64,000 nt of DNA from an uncultured Muribaculaceae bacterium (GCA_910579185.1 CAJTTG010000001.1:434001-498000); one strand, 5' to 3'. Counted from the first letter of the stretch, positions 51,666 to 61,795 are shown. Notes: generated by a model from the letters alone, not told the origin. Numbers and translations are program-made.

Positions 51666-53129
51666 TCAGCAGCCTACAAGAGTCAGGAGATTATCGTAGA
51701 AGTAGCTTACAATGCCAAGACCAACTATTCCGGCAACACAAATCCACATTGCAATGCGTTCTGACCACGCGCTGCGGAATGTCGAAATCGAACAAGGTTC
51801 CTCTGTCTTGATATACATTGCTTTCACCACGAGCAGATAGTAGTAGAGAGATATGATAGTGTTGATCAATGCTATCAACACGAGCACATAGATAGCGACA
51901 CTGCCCTGATTGATCGCAGAGGTGAAGATGAAGAACTTGCTGAAGAATCCTGCAAACGGAGGAATACCTGCGAGGGAGAACATGGCAAGCATCATCACGA
52001 ATGAAAGACGAGGATTGGTCTTGCAAAGGCCATTGTAATCGTCCATCGAAACCTTACCGCAATAATTCTCAATCGCACCGATCACACCGAACGCTGCAAG
52101 ATTGGAGAAGATGTAGACGAGGATGTAGAACATCAGAGCGGCTTTGCCCATCTGGCTGAGAGCAGTGAAAGCGATAACGCCGAGCATGATGTATCCGGCC
52201 TGCGAGATAGAAGAGAAGGCAAGGAAACGCTTGAGATTGCGCTGACGGATTGCAAAGAGGTTGCCCACGGTGATGGTCAGGATAATCAAAGCATAGAGCA
52301 TCCATTCCCATGCATCAGCATAAACGCTGCCGAACACCTGCCACAGAATCACGAGGAACGCAAACGCAGCAGAGCCTTTGGAGATCACCGACAGATAAGA
52401 GGTGACCGGAGTCGGGGCACCCTGATAAACGTCGGCTGTCCAGAGATGGAACGGAACAAGCGAAAGCTTGAAACCGATACCGGCAATGACGAAAGCCAAT
52501 GCGATAACCAACGGAACGATTGCAGCTCCGGACTGTATACCGGCTGCAATGTTCGTATAGTAGAGCGATCCGGTCAGACCATACACGAATGAAAGACCCA
52601 TCATGAAGATGGCCGAGGAGAACACGGCTGTCAGGATATACTTGACAGCGGCCTCATGGCTTTCATAGCGATGTTTGTCGAACGCCACCATTGCTGCGAG
52701 CGGCAGAGATGCTGTCTCCAGACCGATCACGAACATCAGGAAATGGCGCGAAGAGATCATAAGATACATACCGAAGAGCGTCACAAGCAGCAGCTCGTAG
52801 AACTCACCACGACGGATACGCTGCATATCGCTCGCTGTCCAGCGCAGAGACTGGATGAGGACGATGAGCACACCGACATTCAATATGTTCTTGATATTAA
52901 CAATAACGGGAGATGTGGCATACATTCCGGCAAAGGCATCAGCAGAACTATTGCCGATCACCATGGGGCAGAAGCCGAACAGAGTGAAGATACCGAAAAG
53001 GATGCATGTGATCACGCCTATGGCCGACTGAGCCTTACGGGGCATGAAGATGTCATTGAGGAAGACTAAAAGAAATATTACCAACAAGCATATTTCCTGC
53101 TTCATTACTAAAAACTGTGAGTAATCCAT
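51666..53129 (-). CDS. nuoN: NADH-quinone oxidoreductase subunit N
   Basis: The 487-residue protein has about 14 hydrophobic helices and the antiporter-like core: GLETASLPLAAMVAF, PFHLWTADVYQGAPTPVTSYLSVISK, RNLKRFLAFSSISQAGYIM and SLAGIPPFAGFFSKFFIF. It is one of the three proton-pumping subunits of complex I. It starts 14 bp after nuoM and is the last gene of the cluster. Confidence 0.96.
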   Translation of the reverse strand: MDYSQFLVMKQEICLLVIFLLVFLNDIFMPRKAQSAIGVITCILFGIFTLFGFCPMVIGNSSADAFAGMYATSPVIVNIKNILNVGVLIVLIQSLRWTASDMQRIRRGEFYELLLVTLFGMYLMISSRHFLMFVIGLETASLPLAAMVAFDKHRYESHEAAVKYILTAVFSSAIFMMGLSFVYGLTGSLYYTNIAAGIQSGAAIVPLVIALAFVIAGIGFKLSLVPFHLWTADVYQGAPTPVTSYLSVISKGSAAFAFLVILWQVFGSVYADAWEWMLYALIILTITVGNLFAIRQRNLKRFLAFSSISQAGYIMLGVIAFTALSQMGKAALMFYILVYIFSNLAAFGVIGAIENYCGKVSMDDYNGLCKTNPRLSFVMMLAMFSLAGIPPFAGFFSKFFIFTSAINQGSVAIYVLVLIALINTIISLYYYLLVVKAMYIKTEEPCSISTFRSAWSERIAMWICVAGIVGLGIVSYFYDNLLTLVGC

Positions 53130-53143
53130 TTCTTATTGTCTTA

Positions 53144-54649
53144 TTAATTCATTCCAATAACTTTGAAAATGTCGGAACTGAATGTGAAACGAATCAGTTC
53201 GGCAAAGAAGTTGGGGAAACAGCCGATCACAGCCACACTGATGATCAGGGTGACGGTAGAAGTGCGTTCCCACCATGTTGCATCGGTCAACGAGAGATGA
53301 TGCTGATCCTGAACCGGGCCGAAAAGGATCTTGCCTACCACTCGGAGAATGTAGACAGCGGTGATCACGATCGAGCAGCAAGCAAGGATAGTGAACACGC
53401 GGTGGAACATATCGGCATGTTCAAACGAACCGACGAAGATCGTCATCTCGGCAACGAAGCCCGACAGACCGGGTAGACCGAGAGATGCCATACCGGCAAT
53501 CACGTAGCACACGCAGAGGAAAGGCATGATCTTCATAAGACCGCCCATCAGACGGATGTCACGGGTGTGTGTACGTCCATAGATCATACCGATCAGCGCG
53601 AAGAAGAGAGCCGTCATCAGACCATGGGAGAGCATCTGCATGATAGCACCGGTCATCGCGGTTGTGTTGAGCATCAGGATTGCGAAGAGCACCAGACCGC
53701 AGTGGCTGACGGAAGAATATGCGTTGATATACTTGAGGTCGGTCTGCACACATGCGCTGAACGCACCATAGACAACGGAGATACCCGTGAGGATAAGGAA
53801 TATCCAGGCAAGTTCCTGAGCGGCATAAGGCATCAGATAGATGGCGACACGGAAGCAACCGTAACCACCAAGTTTCATGAGCACGCCGGCATGGAGCATG
53901 GACACCGCAGTCGGAGCGGAAGCATGACCGTCGGGGCTCCATGTGTGGAAGGGGAACATAGCACCCAGCACGCCGAAGCCAACGAATGTCATCGGGAAGA
54001 GGAATTTCTGCCAGCCATGAGAGATGGCATCGTTCTGGACAATCTCAAGAATATTCCATGTCAGCTTACCACCTTCGGGAGCCGAATGATAGTAAATACC
54101 GATCAAGCCGAGCATCAGGAATGCGGAACCACCCATGAGCATCAGCGTCAGTTTCATCGCTGAATATTCTTTCTTGCCGCTGCCCCACACACCGATAAGA
54201 AGGTACATCGGGATAAGAGCAACCTCATAGAACATGAACATTGTGAAGAGGTCGATCGAGATGAAGAAACCGAACACACCTGTCGAAAGGAGGATCAACC
54301 AAAGGAAGAAAGCCTTGGGCTGATCGATCTTCCATGATGCGAAGCTACCGGTCAGAAGAATGATCGACGAAAGGATGAGCATTGCAACGGAGATACCGTC
54401 GACACCCACCGAAAGATTGATATTGAGCGGAGCGAACCAGGAAACGGACTGCACGTAGAGCATAGGATCCATATCTCCGGCCGCACGGAGGGCGAGATAA
54501 TCAATCAGAAGGTAGACCGACAACGCAGTCAGAGCAAGCGAACCGACAACGGCCACCGCACGTATCTGCTTTATGTTGCGGCATAGAGCGACCCCGGCAA
54601 GCATAAGCACGGGAATCACCACAAAATAAATCAATATATTGGAAAGCAT
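53144..54649 (-). CDS. nuoM: NADH-quinone oxidoreductase subunit M
   Basis: The 501-residue protein follows NuoM: SVGVDGISVAMLILSSII, FFLWLILLSTGVFGFF, MFPFHTWSPDGHASAPTAVSMLHAGVLMKLGGYG, DLKYINAYSSVSHCGLVLF and SLGLPGLSGFVAEMTIF. It is a proton-pumping complex I subunit of about 14 helices. Confidence 0.97.
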   Translation of the reverse strand: MLSNILIYFVVIPVLMLAGVALCRNIKQIRAVAVVGSLALTALSVYLLIDYLALRAAGDMDPMLYVQSVSWFAPLNINLSVGVDGISVAMLILSSIILLTGSFASWKIDQPKAFFLWLILLSTGVFGFFISIDLFTMFMFYEVALIPMYLLIGVWGSGKKEYSAMKLTLMLMGGSAFLMLGLIGIYYHSAPEGGKLTWNILEIVQNDAISHGWQKFLFPMTFVGFGVLGAMFPFHTWSPDGHASAPTAVSMLHAGVLMKLGGYGCFRVAIYLMPYAAQELAWIFLILTGISVVYGAFSACVQTDLKYINAYSSVSHCGLVLFAILMLNTTAMTGAIMQMLSHGLMTALFFALIGMIYGRTHTRDIRLMGGLMKIMPFLCVCYVIAGMASLGLPGLSGFVAEMTIFVGSFEHADMFHRVFTILACCSIVITAVYILRVVGKILFGPVQDQHHLSLTDATWWERTSTVTLIISVAVIGCFPNFFAELIRFTFSSDIFKVIGMN

Positions 54650-54692
54650 AATTACTATTATTTCAATAAGGATTGTTTAATTATCCATTGCA

Positions 54693-56726
54693 TCACACAA
54701 GAATCAGCACTATAGCCGTGATTATGCCGAGCAACATCGCTCCGAACAGATAAACCCAGACATACATCTGAAGATTTCCACTCTGGAGACCACGGATGGC
54801 ATAAGATACTTTCTGAGTGACAGTGGCGCAGGCATCCATGGTTCCGTCAATGATATGGCGATCAAACCATGCGATCGGGCGGCAGATGCCGTTGAAAATG
54901 ATCTTATGTGTGATAAAGTAATAGAGCTCGTCCCAATAGAAGCGATGGTGGGCCCAGCGCCAGAGAGCAGGCATGGCATTCTTCATTTTTGCAGGGAGCG
55001 GATTTTCCTTCATATACATCTTTGTTGCAAGCGCGATTGCCGCAATGGCGATGATGAGGCTGACAGTCGCTACACTCCAGTCGAAGTGAGCCATGAAATC
55101 GTAGGGCTCTCCATTCCAGCTGACGAGGTTTCCGAAAGGAATGAATCCGGCTACAACCGATACGGCTGCGAGGATCACCAACGGAAGTGTCATGGTCCAG
55201 GGCTGATCGTGGGGCGCGTGGTGACCTTCATGAACTTTGTGTTCTTTCCACCAGAAGATAAGGTAGTAGAGACGGAACATGTAGAACGCGGTCAGACCGG
55301 CAACAAGCGACATCCAGATGTAGACCACAGTGCTGTTGCCGAGGCAAGAGCTGAGAATCTCGTCTTTTGAGAAGAAGCCTGAGAAGGGAATGATACCGGC
55401 AATGGCAAGACAGCCGATAAGGAATGTGATATGGGTTACCGGCATGTACTTACGCAAGCCGTGCATTGCGGTGTAATCGTTGGATCCGATCGCATGGATC
55501 AGGGCACCGGCACCGAGGAAGAGCAGAGCCTTGAACATTGCATGGGTGAACAGGTGGAACATGGATGCCATGTAACCGAGGCCATGGTGTCCGGCTTCGT
55601 CAATTGTGCAGACACCGAGGGAAACCATCATGAAAGCGATCTGAGAAATGGTAGAGAATGCAAGCACGCGTTTGATGTCGATCTGAGTGCAAGCCACGAT
55701 AGCTGCATAGAGAGCAGTGATCGCACCTACCCATGTCACGATCTCAAGGGCAGCACCTCCATGCATCTCGTTGACGATGAACAAGGGGAACAGACGAGCC
55801 ACCAGATATACACCGGCCACAACCATGGTTGCAGCGTGGATGAGTGCAGAAACAGGGGTCGGGCCTTCCATAGCGTCGGGAAGCCAGATATGGAGCGGCA
55901 TCATGGCCGATTTACCCATACCGCCGATGAAGATCAGCACGAGAGCCCATGTCATCACGGAGCAACCCATGAATCCGGCAGCGGCCTTGGTCTGGAACAC
56001 ATTGAAGATACCCTGTGCGGTGCCTTCGCTTACTGAATAGACATTTTCCATGCCGGGAACGGCTGCGGATGTGAGTTCGGTAAAATCGAAGAAGCCGGTA
56101 TAGTACGAAAGTACAAGGATACCGATCAGGAAGCCAAGGTCGGCGAATCGGGTGACGATAAACGCTTTCTTTGACGCTGATACTGCGGAAGGCCTAGTGT
56201 AGTAGAATCCGATCAGAAGGTAGGACGATGCGCCCACAAGCTCCCAGAAGATATACATCTGGAAAATGTTGGTGGCAACGACGAGACCGAGCATCGAGAA
56301 GCTGAAGAGCGACAGGAAAGCGTAGAAACGCTGGAAACCTGTTTCCCACACGCCGTGATGGTCGCGCATATATCCGTTGCTGTAGAGATGCACCATGAAA
56401 GAGATCGTGGTGATCACAACGAGCATCATCGCCGAGATCGGATCAAGAAGGAAACCGAGCTTGATTGTCAGGTTGCCATAAAGATGAAGCCAGTCGAGAT
56501 TGAACACGAGGTTTTGCAGACGCTGGCCGTCGGCGGCAATGAAATCGGGGTTTCCGGAGAAGAAATAAGTAAACGCTGTGAAATATGCAAGACAGAGTGT
56601 GACACCCATGCCTGCAGTGCCGAGGATTCCGGCCCATTTATGGCTCATGAACTTCCCGAGAATACCCAGGAAGAGGAACATAAACAGCGGAATGGCAAGT
56701 ATTAAAACGGGAATTGTTGCTTCCAT
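54693..56726 (-). CDS. nuoL: NADH-quinone oxidoreductase subunit L
   Basis: The 677-residue protein has the NuoL core (GKSAMMPLHIWLPDAMEGPTPVSALIHAATMVVAGVYL, DIKRVLAFSTISQIAFMM, and FSGFFSKDEIL) plus a C-terminal region with the lateral helix and last transmembrane segment. It is the largest proton-pumping subunit. It starts 6 bp after nuoK and leaves a 43-bp gap to nuoM. Confidence 0.97.
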   Translation of the reverse strand: MEATIPVLILAIPLFMFLFLGILGKFMSHKWAGILGTAGMGVTLCLAYFTAFTYFFSGNPDFIAADGQRLQNLVFNLDWLHLYGNLTIKLGFLLDPISAMMLVVITTISFMVHLYSNGYMRDHHGVWETGFQRFYAFLSLFSFSMLGLVVATNIFQMYIFWELVGASSYLLIGFYYTRPSAVSASKKAFIVTRFADLGFLIGILVLSYYTGFFDFTELTSAAVPGMENVYSVSEGTAQGIFNVFQTKAAAGFMGCSVMTWALVLIFIGGMGKSAMMPLHIWLPDAMEGPTPVSALIHAATMVVAGVYLVARLFPLFIVNEMHGGAALEIVTWVGAITALYAAIVACTQIDIKRVLAFSTISQIAFMMVSLGVCTIDEAGHHGLGYMASMFHLFTHAMFKALLFLGAGALIHAIGSNDYTAMHGLRKYMPVTHITFLIGCLAIAGIIPFSGFFSKDEILSSCLGNSTVVYIWMSLVAGLTAFYMFRLYYLIFWWKEHKVHEGHHAPHDQPWTMTLPLVILAAVSVVAGFIPFGNLVSWNGEPYDFMAHFDWSVATVSLIIAIAAIALATKMYMKENPLPAKMKNAMPALWRWAHHRFYWDELYYFITHKIIFNGICRPIAWFDRHIIDGTMDACATVTQKVSYAIRGLQSGNLQMYVWVYLFGAMLLGIITAIVLILV

Positions 56727-56732
56727 AATGCC

Positions 56733-57044
56733 TTAATGTTTCATTTTGGTTAGTTCGGCCGCATTGATGTTTTTAGCAGCGCGGAACACATTGATGATTA
56801 TGGCGATGGCCAGAGCTGTCTCAGCGGCAGCGATGGCGATGGCGAATAGAGTGAAGAACATGCCCTCCATCTCGCCGGGGAAGAGATATCGGTTGAACAC
56901 CACGAAGTTGATGTCGACAGCATTGAGCATAAGCTCAAGCGAGATCAGCATCGCGATCATGTTTTTCCGGGTGATGAAACCGTAAACGCCGCAGCTGAAC
57001 ATGATCAGCGAGGGCACCAGATAGTAAATCATTGTCAATTCCAT
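56733..57044 (-). CDS. nuoK: NADH-quinone oxidoreductase subunit K
   Basis: The 103-residue protein has three helices with GVYGFITRKNMIAMLISLELMLNAV and FAIAIAAAETALAIAIIINVFR, where the two membrane Glu residues of NuoK are conserved. It lies 6 bp after nuoJ. Confidence 0.96.
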   Translation of the reverse strand: MELTMIYYLVPSLIMFSCGVYGFITRKNMIAMLISLELMLNAVDINFVVFNRYLFPGEMEGMFFTLFAIAIAAAETALAIAIIINVFRAAKNINAAELTKMKH

Positions 57045-57050
57045 AATTCT

Positions 57051-57566
57051 TTATCTTTTACGGGCAACCACAACGCCGCCGATTATACATGCCAACAACA
57101 GAACACTCACGGCTTCGAAGGGCAGAAGGTACTGGTACTCCCCTGTTCCCATCAATGCCTTGCCAATTTCTTTCATTGTCGGATTGCTCATTTCGGGCAA
57201 TTCAACAAGAGCCTGACCGCAACGGTAGAGCAGCGCATAAGCGGTGACCGCCAATGTGAGGACTGCGGCTGCAAGACCGAGCACACGACGCTTTGACACC
57301 AGGCGTTCGCTATTGTTGCCCGGATGGCTTGTCAAAAGGATCGAGAATACGAACAGCACCACAATACCACCGGCATATACGGCAATCTGCACAGCTCCGA
57401 GGAACTCATAATCGAGCTTGAAATAGAGAGCTGCTGTTGCAAAAAGCGTGAAAAGCAGAAATGTGGCCGAACGCAAGATCTTCCGCGTCGTTACAGTCAG
57501 TACGGAGAATATGATAATCGACAGTGCGATTACCAGATACATGATGATACTTCCTACTGATTCCAT
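57051..57566 (-). CDS. nuoJ: NADH-quinone oxidoreductase subunit J
   Basis: The 171-residue protein has about five helices; ATFLLFTLFATAALYFKLDYEFLGAVQIAVYAGGIVVLFVFSILLT is the NuoJ core. The C-terminal helix ends VARKR. It starts 8 bp after nuoI. Confidence 0.95.
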   Translation of the reverse strand: MESVGSIIMYLVIALSIIIFSVLTVTTRKILRSATFLLFTLFATAALYFKLDYEFLGAVQIAVYAGGIVVLFVFSILLTSHPGNNSERLVSKRRVLGLAAAVLTLAVTAYALLYRCGQALVELPEMSNPTMKEIGKALMGTGEYQYLLPFEAVSVLLLACIIGGVVVARKR

Positions 57567-57574
57567 ATTAATGA

Positions 57575-58195
57575 TTAGTTATTATTATCTTTTTTGTCAT
57601 CGGCTACCGGAGCCTTGTCGCCGGCAGCGGCAGCGGCTTCCGCAGCTTTCTTGGCTGCCATGGCTGCTTTTGCGGCAGCTATCTTGGCTTCCTTCTCGGC
57701 CTGCATCTTGGCTATCTGTTCAGGTGTCGGAGCCGGTTCTTCCTTCTCAGGGAGGTAATTGAGTTTCTTGACGAGTTTGTCGCGTGTGAACACGGCCTGT
57801 TCGAAATCATTTGAGAACTCAAGGGCATCCTGTGGGCAGGATGTCACGCAAAGCTGACAGAATGTGCAACTGCCGAGGTCGTACTGATATTTGTCGAGTT
57901 TACGTTTCTTCTTGCCGTCGAAAGTATCGACCATCTTTGTTGTCAGTGCGATCGTGCCATTGGGGCAATTGCGTTCGCAAATACCGCAAGCGATACATTT
58001 GTGGTTGCCGTCGGCGTCATACTTCAGTTGAAGGATGGCACGGAATCTTTCGGGCACCTTGACGGTCTCGCGGTTTTCAGGATATTTTTCCGTGATCTTC
58101 GGGGTAACGAATTCCTTACCGGTCACCTGCATGCCCTTTACAAGGCTTGCAATGCCGGAACCCAAAGATGAAAAATAGTCTTTTACACTACCCAT
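57575..58195 (-). CDS. nuoI: NADH-quinone oxidoreductase subunit I with Ala/Lys-rich tail
   Basis: The 206-residue protein has two 4Fe-4S motifs: CIACGICERNCPNGT (Cys at ~68-78) and CTFCQLCVTSCPQDA. They pass electrons toward quinone at the membrane arm of complex I. After residue ~150 comes an unusual ~55-residue tail of Ala, Lys and Glu ending in Asp/Asn (DDKKDNNN), likely a coiled or disordered extension. It is the first nuo gene here and starts 45 bp after atpG. Confidence 0.94.
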   Translation of the reverse strand: MGSVKDYFSSLGSGIASLVKGMQVTGKEFVTPKITEKYPENRETVKVPERFRAILQLKYDADGNHKCIACGICERNCPNGTIALTTKMVDTFDGKKKRKLDKYQYDLGSCTFCQLCVTSCPQDALEFSNDFEQAVFTRDKLVKKLNYLPEKEEPAPTPEQIAKMQAEKEAKIAAAKAAMAAKKAAEAAAAAGDKAPVADDKKDNNN

Positions 58196-58240
58196 AGGTT
58201 TGCTTGTTTATTATCTAATAGTTTGTTCTTATAATCAGTT

Positions 58241-59122
58241 TTATCGTATCTGTCCGCCGAGAATATCAAGAAGTTCTGTCGTAATACTCTGCTGACGGAG
58301 TTTGTTATATTCAAGCTGGAGCTGCTCAAGAAGTTTCTTGGCATTGTCGTTGGCGCTCTGCATGGCCATCACACGTGCCGCCTGCTCCGACGCACGGTTT
58401 TCCGTGAAGATATCCTGCATCACGGCCATCAGGAACATCGGGAGCACTGAACGGAAAATGGTATTGGCATCCGGTTCGAAAATATATGGCCGGCACTGCT
58501 GCGTAACACCATTCTCGGCAAAGGTATCCTGAACCACCGGTATCAGCTGTTCTACAACGGGACGCTGACGGCTGACACTCTTAAAACTCATGTAGAGCAC
58601 ATCGACCTTATCAGTCACTCCGCCGAAAAATTCATTCTGGAGGCTTTCGATAAAGATCTTCACACCATCTCCGGTTGTCTTTGAATCCACGCCCTCGATA
58701 GTCCGTACGCTGATGTTTCCACCGGCGATCTTTGCAACAGCCTTACACATCTTTGCTCCCACAGGATAAATGTCGATCTTCACATCCTCTCCGAATCTTT
58801 CACGATAGGATGCAAGCTGACCCAGCAGGATCTTGAATATATTGACATTGTATGCTCCGCAAAGGCCATCGTCGGAACCAAGCACGACAATTGACACATG
58901 CCTGACATCACGAGCTTCAAGCAGAGGCGACGAGAACTCGGCATCGGCGCTCAATAGATTGCCGATGATATTTTCAATCTGATTGCGGAACGGCTGCAAA
59001 CGACGCAACGACTGCTCTGCCTTGTGCATCTTGGCCGAGGAAATCATTTTCATCGCTCCGGTTATCTTCTCGGAAGATGCAACCGAACCAATTCGTCCTT
59101 TAAGTTCTCTTAGTGTAGCCAT
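58241..59122 (-). CDS. atpG: ATP synthase subunit gamma
   Basis: The 293-residue protein has the two long helices of the rotor axle: LKGRIGSVASSEKITGAMKMISSAKM at the N-terminus and MQSANDNAKKLLEQLQLEYNKLRQQSITTELLDI at the C-terminus, with the Rossmann-like middle domain (VVLGSDDGLCGAYN). It transmits rotation from the c-ring to the catalytic head. Confidence 0.97.
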   Translation of the reverse strand: MATLRELKGRIGSVASSEKITGAMKMISSAKMHKAEQSLRRLQPFRNQIENIIGNLLSADAEFSSPLLEARDVRHVSIVVLGSDDGLCGAYNVNIFKILLGQLASYRERFGEDVKIDIYPVGAKMCKAVAKIAGGNISVRTIEGVDSKTTGDGVKIFIESLQNEFFGGVTDKVDVLYMSFKSVSRQRPVVEQLIPVVQDTFAENGVTQQCRPYIFEPDANTIFRSVLPMFLMAVMQDIFTENRASEQAARVMAMQSANDNAKKLLEQLQLEYNKLRQQSITTELLDILGGQIR

Positions 59123-59131
59123 TGCCGTTTA

Positions 59132-60709
59132 TTATTGTTTATATTTTCCAGCTATATCGTTTGCGGCAGCCGTCAGTTTTGCCATGACATCATCGGTCAA
59201 CTGACCGGATTTGATCACGTCAAGGACATCGGCCTGATGTTTGGCGTGGAGCAACTGGAGATAGAGCTGCTCGAATTCCGCAACCTTATCGAGGGGAACA
59301 TTTTCAAGAAGACCTTTTGTGCCGGCAAAGATAACGGCGACTTCATCTTCAACCGCAACAGGATGATACTGGGGCTGGATGAGCAAACGTTCGTTCTTGC
59401 GGCCCTTGTCGATCACACGCGCAGTCACCGGGTCAATATCTCCACCGAATTTGGTAAACGATTCGAGTTCGCGGAACTGAGCCTGATCGATCTTCAACGT
59501 ACCGGCCACCTTCTTCATGGACTTAATCTGGGCATTACCACCCACACGCGACACGGAGATACCGACATTGATCGCCGGACGGATACCACGGTTAAACAAC
59601 GCAGTCTCAAGGAAGATCTGACCGTCGGTAATGGAAATTACGTTGGTCGGGATATAGGCGGAAACGTCGCCGGCCTGGGTCTCGATGATAGGGAGTGCTG
59701 TAAGTGAGCCACCACCCTTAACGATCGGTTTTAAAGGCTCAGGAAGGTCGTTCATCTGAGATGCAACCTCCTGGTTGTCGATGATCTTTGCCGCACGTTC
59801 GAGCAGACGCGAGTGGAGATAGAAGATATCGCCGGGATAGGCCTCACGTCCTGACGGACGCTTAAGGATCAGAGAGATCTCACGATAGGCAACAGCCTGT
59901 TTCGAAAGGTCGTCATAGACAATAAGAGCGTCGCGGCCGGTATCACGGAAATACTCACCGATAGCAACACCGGCAAACGGAGCGTAATAGCGCATGGATG
60001 CTGAATCCGAAGCTGTTGCAGCAACAACAACCGTATAGTCAAGCGCTCCATGTTTACGCAATGTCTCAACAAGCGCGGCAACCGACGATGCCTTTTGTCC
60101 GATAGCTACATAGATGCAGTAGACGGGCTTGCCATCTTCGTAGTTCTTGCGCTGGTTGATGATGGTGTCGATGGCGATTGCAGTCTTACCGATCTGACGG
60201 TCGCCGATGATAAGTTCTCGCTGTCCACGGCCTATAGGCACCATGGAGTCAACCGCCTTTATACCGGTCTGCAACGGCTGCTTCACCGGCTGACGGAAGA
60301 TGACGCCGGGAGCCTTGCGCTCCAACGGCAGACGCATCAGATTGCCCTCAATAGGGCCGCGTCCGTCGATCGGCTCACCGAGAACATTGATGACACGTCC
60401 CAGCAAACCCTCGCCCACAGGAATTGAAGCGATTTCGCCGGTACGCTTAACCGACATGTTCTCTGTCACCTTGTCAACATTGTTAAGCAAGATGACACCC
60501 ACGTTACTCTCCTCAAGGTTGAGGGCCACACCTTTCACACCGTTTTCAAACTCCACAAGTTCGTTGGCGCAGACATTGTCGAGGCCATAAACGTGAGCAA
60601 CACCGTCGCCAACTTCAAGCACTGTGCCGGTTTCTTCAAACGACACCTTTGAATTGACGCTCTCAAGCTGCTGCTTTAATATTTCTGAAATCTCGCTGGG
60701 ATTAATCAT
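59132..60709 (-). CDS. atpA: ATP synthase subunit alpha
   Basis: The 525-residue protein has GDRQIGKTAIAIDTIINQ (P-loop), PFAGVAIGEYFRDTGRDALIVYDDLSKQA and RPAINVGISVSRVGG. It is the noncatalytic nucleotide-binding subunit of the F1 head. It is spaced 7 bp from atpH and 9 bp from atpG, so all are in one transcript. Confidence 0.98.
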   Translation of the reverse strand: MINPSEISEILKQQLESVNSKVSFEETGTVLEVGDGVAHVYGLDNVCANELVEFENGVKGVALNLEESNVGVILLNNVDKVTENMSVKRTGEIASIPVGEGLLGRVINVLGEPIDGRGPIEGNLMRLPLERKAPGVIFRQPVKQPLQTGIKAVDSMVPIGRGQRELIIGDRQIGKTAIAIDTIINQRKNYEDGKPVYCIYVAIGQKASSVAALVETLRKHGALDYTVVVAATASDSASMRYYAPFAGVAIGEYFRDTGRDALIVYDDLSKQAVAYREISLILKRPSGREAYPGDIFYLHSRLLERAAKIIDNQEVASQMNDLPEPLKPIVKGGGSLTALPIIETQAGDVSAYIPTNVISITDGQIFLETALFNRGIRPAINVGISVSRVGGNAQIKSMKKVAGTLKIDQAQFRELESFTKFGGDIDPVTARVIDKGRKNERLLIQPQYHPVAVEDEVAVIFAGTKGLLENVPLDKVAEFEQLYLQLLHAKHQADVLDVIKSGQLTDDVMAKLTAAANDIAGKYKQ

Positions 60710-60716
60710 CAGAGTT

Positions 60717-61265
60717 TTATTTGCTAATTAGATTCAAACGCAATTGTTTTAATTCATTACTGATTGAAGCGTCGATACGTTCGTTACCGACACTCACCGT
60801 GAATCCGCCTATCAGATCCGGATTCACAGATGTGGAATACTCCATCTGTCCGCCGCCGAGATGACGGCCGATCAGATCTCGCAACCGCTTTTGCTCTTCA
60901 TCGCTCATCGGCGCCGCACTCACCACTCTGACGTCATAGATGTCATGACGGCGGCGGTACAGGGCGATATACGCACTTGCAATTGCACGTGCCATATCCA
61001 ACCGACGATTCTGCGACAAAAGTTTGAGGAAATCACAGAACAGGACATTTCCACCAACCGATGCACCGGACGCGGTCATCAGCAGATCCATCTTATCGGA
61101 ATCACTGACGTAGGGGTTGCCAAGCACGGACTGTAACGACGGCTGCTGCGAAAAACTGCGTTCAAGGGTCTTCATAAGATCATAAAGCCCTGCATCGACT
61201 TTCTTCTCGCAGGCCACCATAAAAAGGGCTTTGGCATAACGTGCCGGTATCAATCCTTCATTCAT
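60717..61265 (-). CDS. atpH: ATP synthase subunit delta
   Basis: The 182-residue protein starts IPARYAKALFMVACEKK and has an OSCP-like C-terminus with LIGRHLGGG and the PDLIGGFTVSVGNERIDASISNELKQLR core. It links the F1 head to the peripheral stalk. Confidence 0.93.
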   Translation of the reverse strand: MNEGLIPARYAKALFMVACEKKVDAGLYDLMKTLERSFSQQPSLQSVLGNPYVSDSDKMDLLMTASGASVGGNVLFCDFLKLLSQNRRLDMARAIASAYIALYRRRHDIYDVRVVSAAPMSDEEQKRLRDLIGRHLGGGQMEYSTSVNPDLIGGFTVSVGNERIDASISNELKQLRLNLISK

Positions 61266-61282
61266 TGCGCGGTAAGGTTAGT

Positions 61283-61780
61283 TCAATTCTGTTTTTCCAT
61301 TTCATCGAGAAGCGTGTTGACAAGCTTGCTTTGTGCTTTCTCATCCGCAAGCTGGCCACGAACCACCTTTGAGGCGATGTCGAGAGCAAAAGAGCTCACT
61401 TCATTGCGGAACTGCAATTCAGCCTCTTTACGCTCCTGCTGGATGGACAATTTTGCAGCGTCCATCACCTTCTGAGCCTCAACCTGGGCAGCCGATCTGG
61501 CTTCGTCGATGATCTGTGTTTTCATGCGGTCTGCCTCACGGAGCATCTCAGCCTGCTGCGCACGTGCCTGAGCCAGATATTTCTCCGACTCTACACGCGC
61601 ATTGTCAAGCTGCTCCTTGGCATTCTGAGCATACTCCACACCTTTGTCTATGAGATCAGCTCTGCTGTCGATGCTTTTCAATATTGCCGGCCAGCCCCAC
61701 TTGTAGAGAACAACAAGCAGCACCGCAACGGCAACAAACATCCAGAAAACAAGGCCGAAATCAGGCGTGAATAATTCCAT
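61283..61780 (-). CDS. atpF: ATP synthase subunit b
   Basis: The 165-residue protein has one N-terminal transmembrane helix (PDFGLVFWMFVAVAVLLVVLYKWGWP) followed by a long charged helix rich in Ala, Glu and Lys, as for the peripheral stalk. The Bacteroidetes start LFTPDFGL fits. It follows atpE by 15 bp. Confidence 0.95.
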   Translation of the reverse strand: MELFTPDFGLVFWMFVAVAVLLVVLYKWGWPAILKSIDSRADLIDKGVEYAQNAKEQLDNARVESEKYLAQARAQQAEMLREADRMKTQIIDEARSAAQVEAQKVMDAAKLSIQQERKEAELQFRNEVSSFALDIASKVVRGQLADEKAQSKLVNTLLDEMEKQN

Positions 61781-61795
61781 AACTTATTCCAGAGA

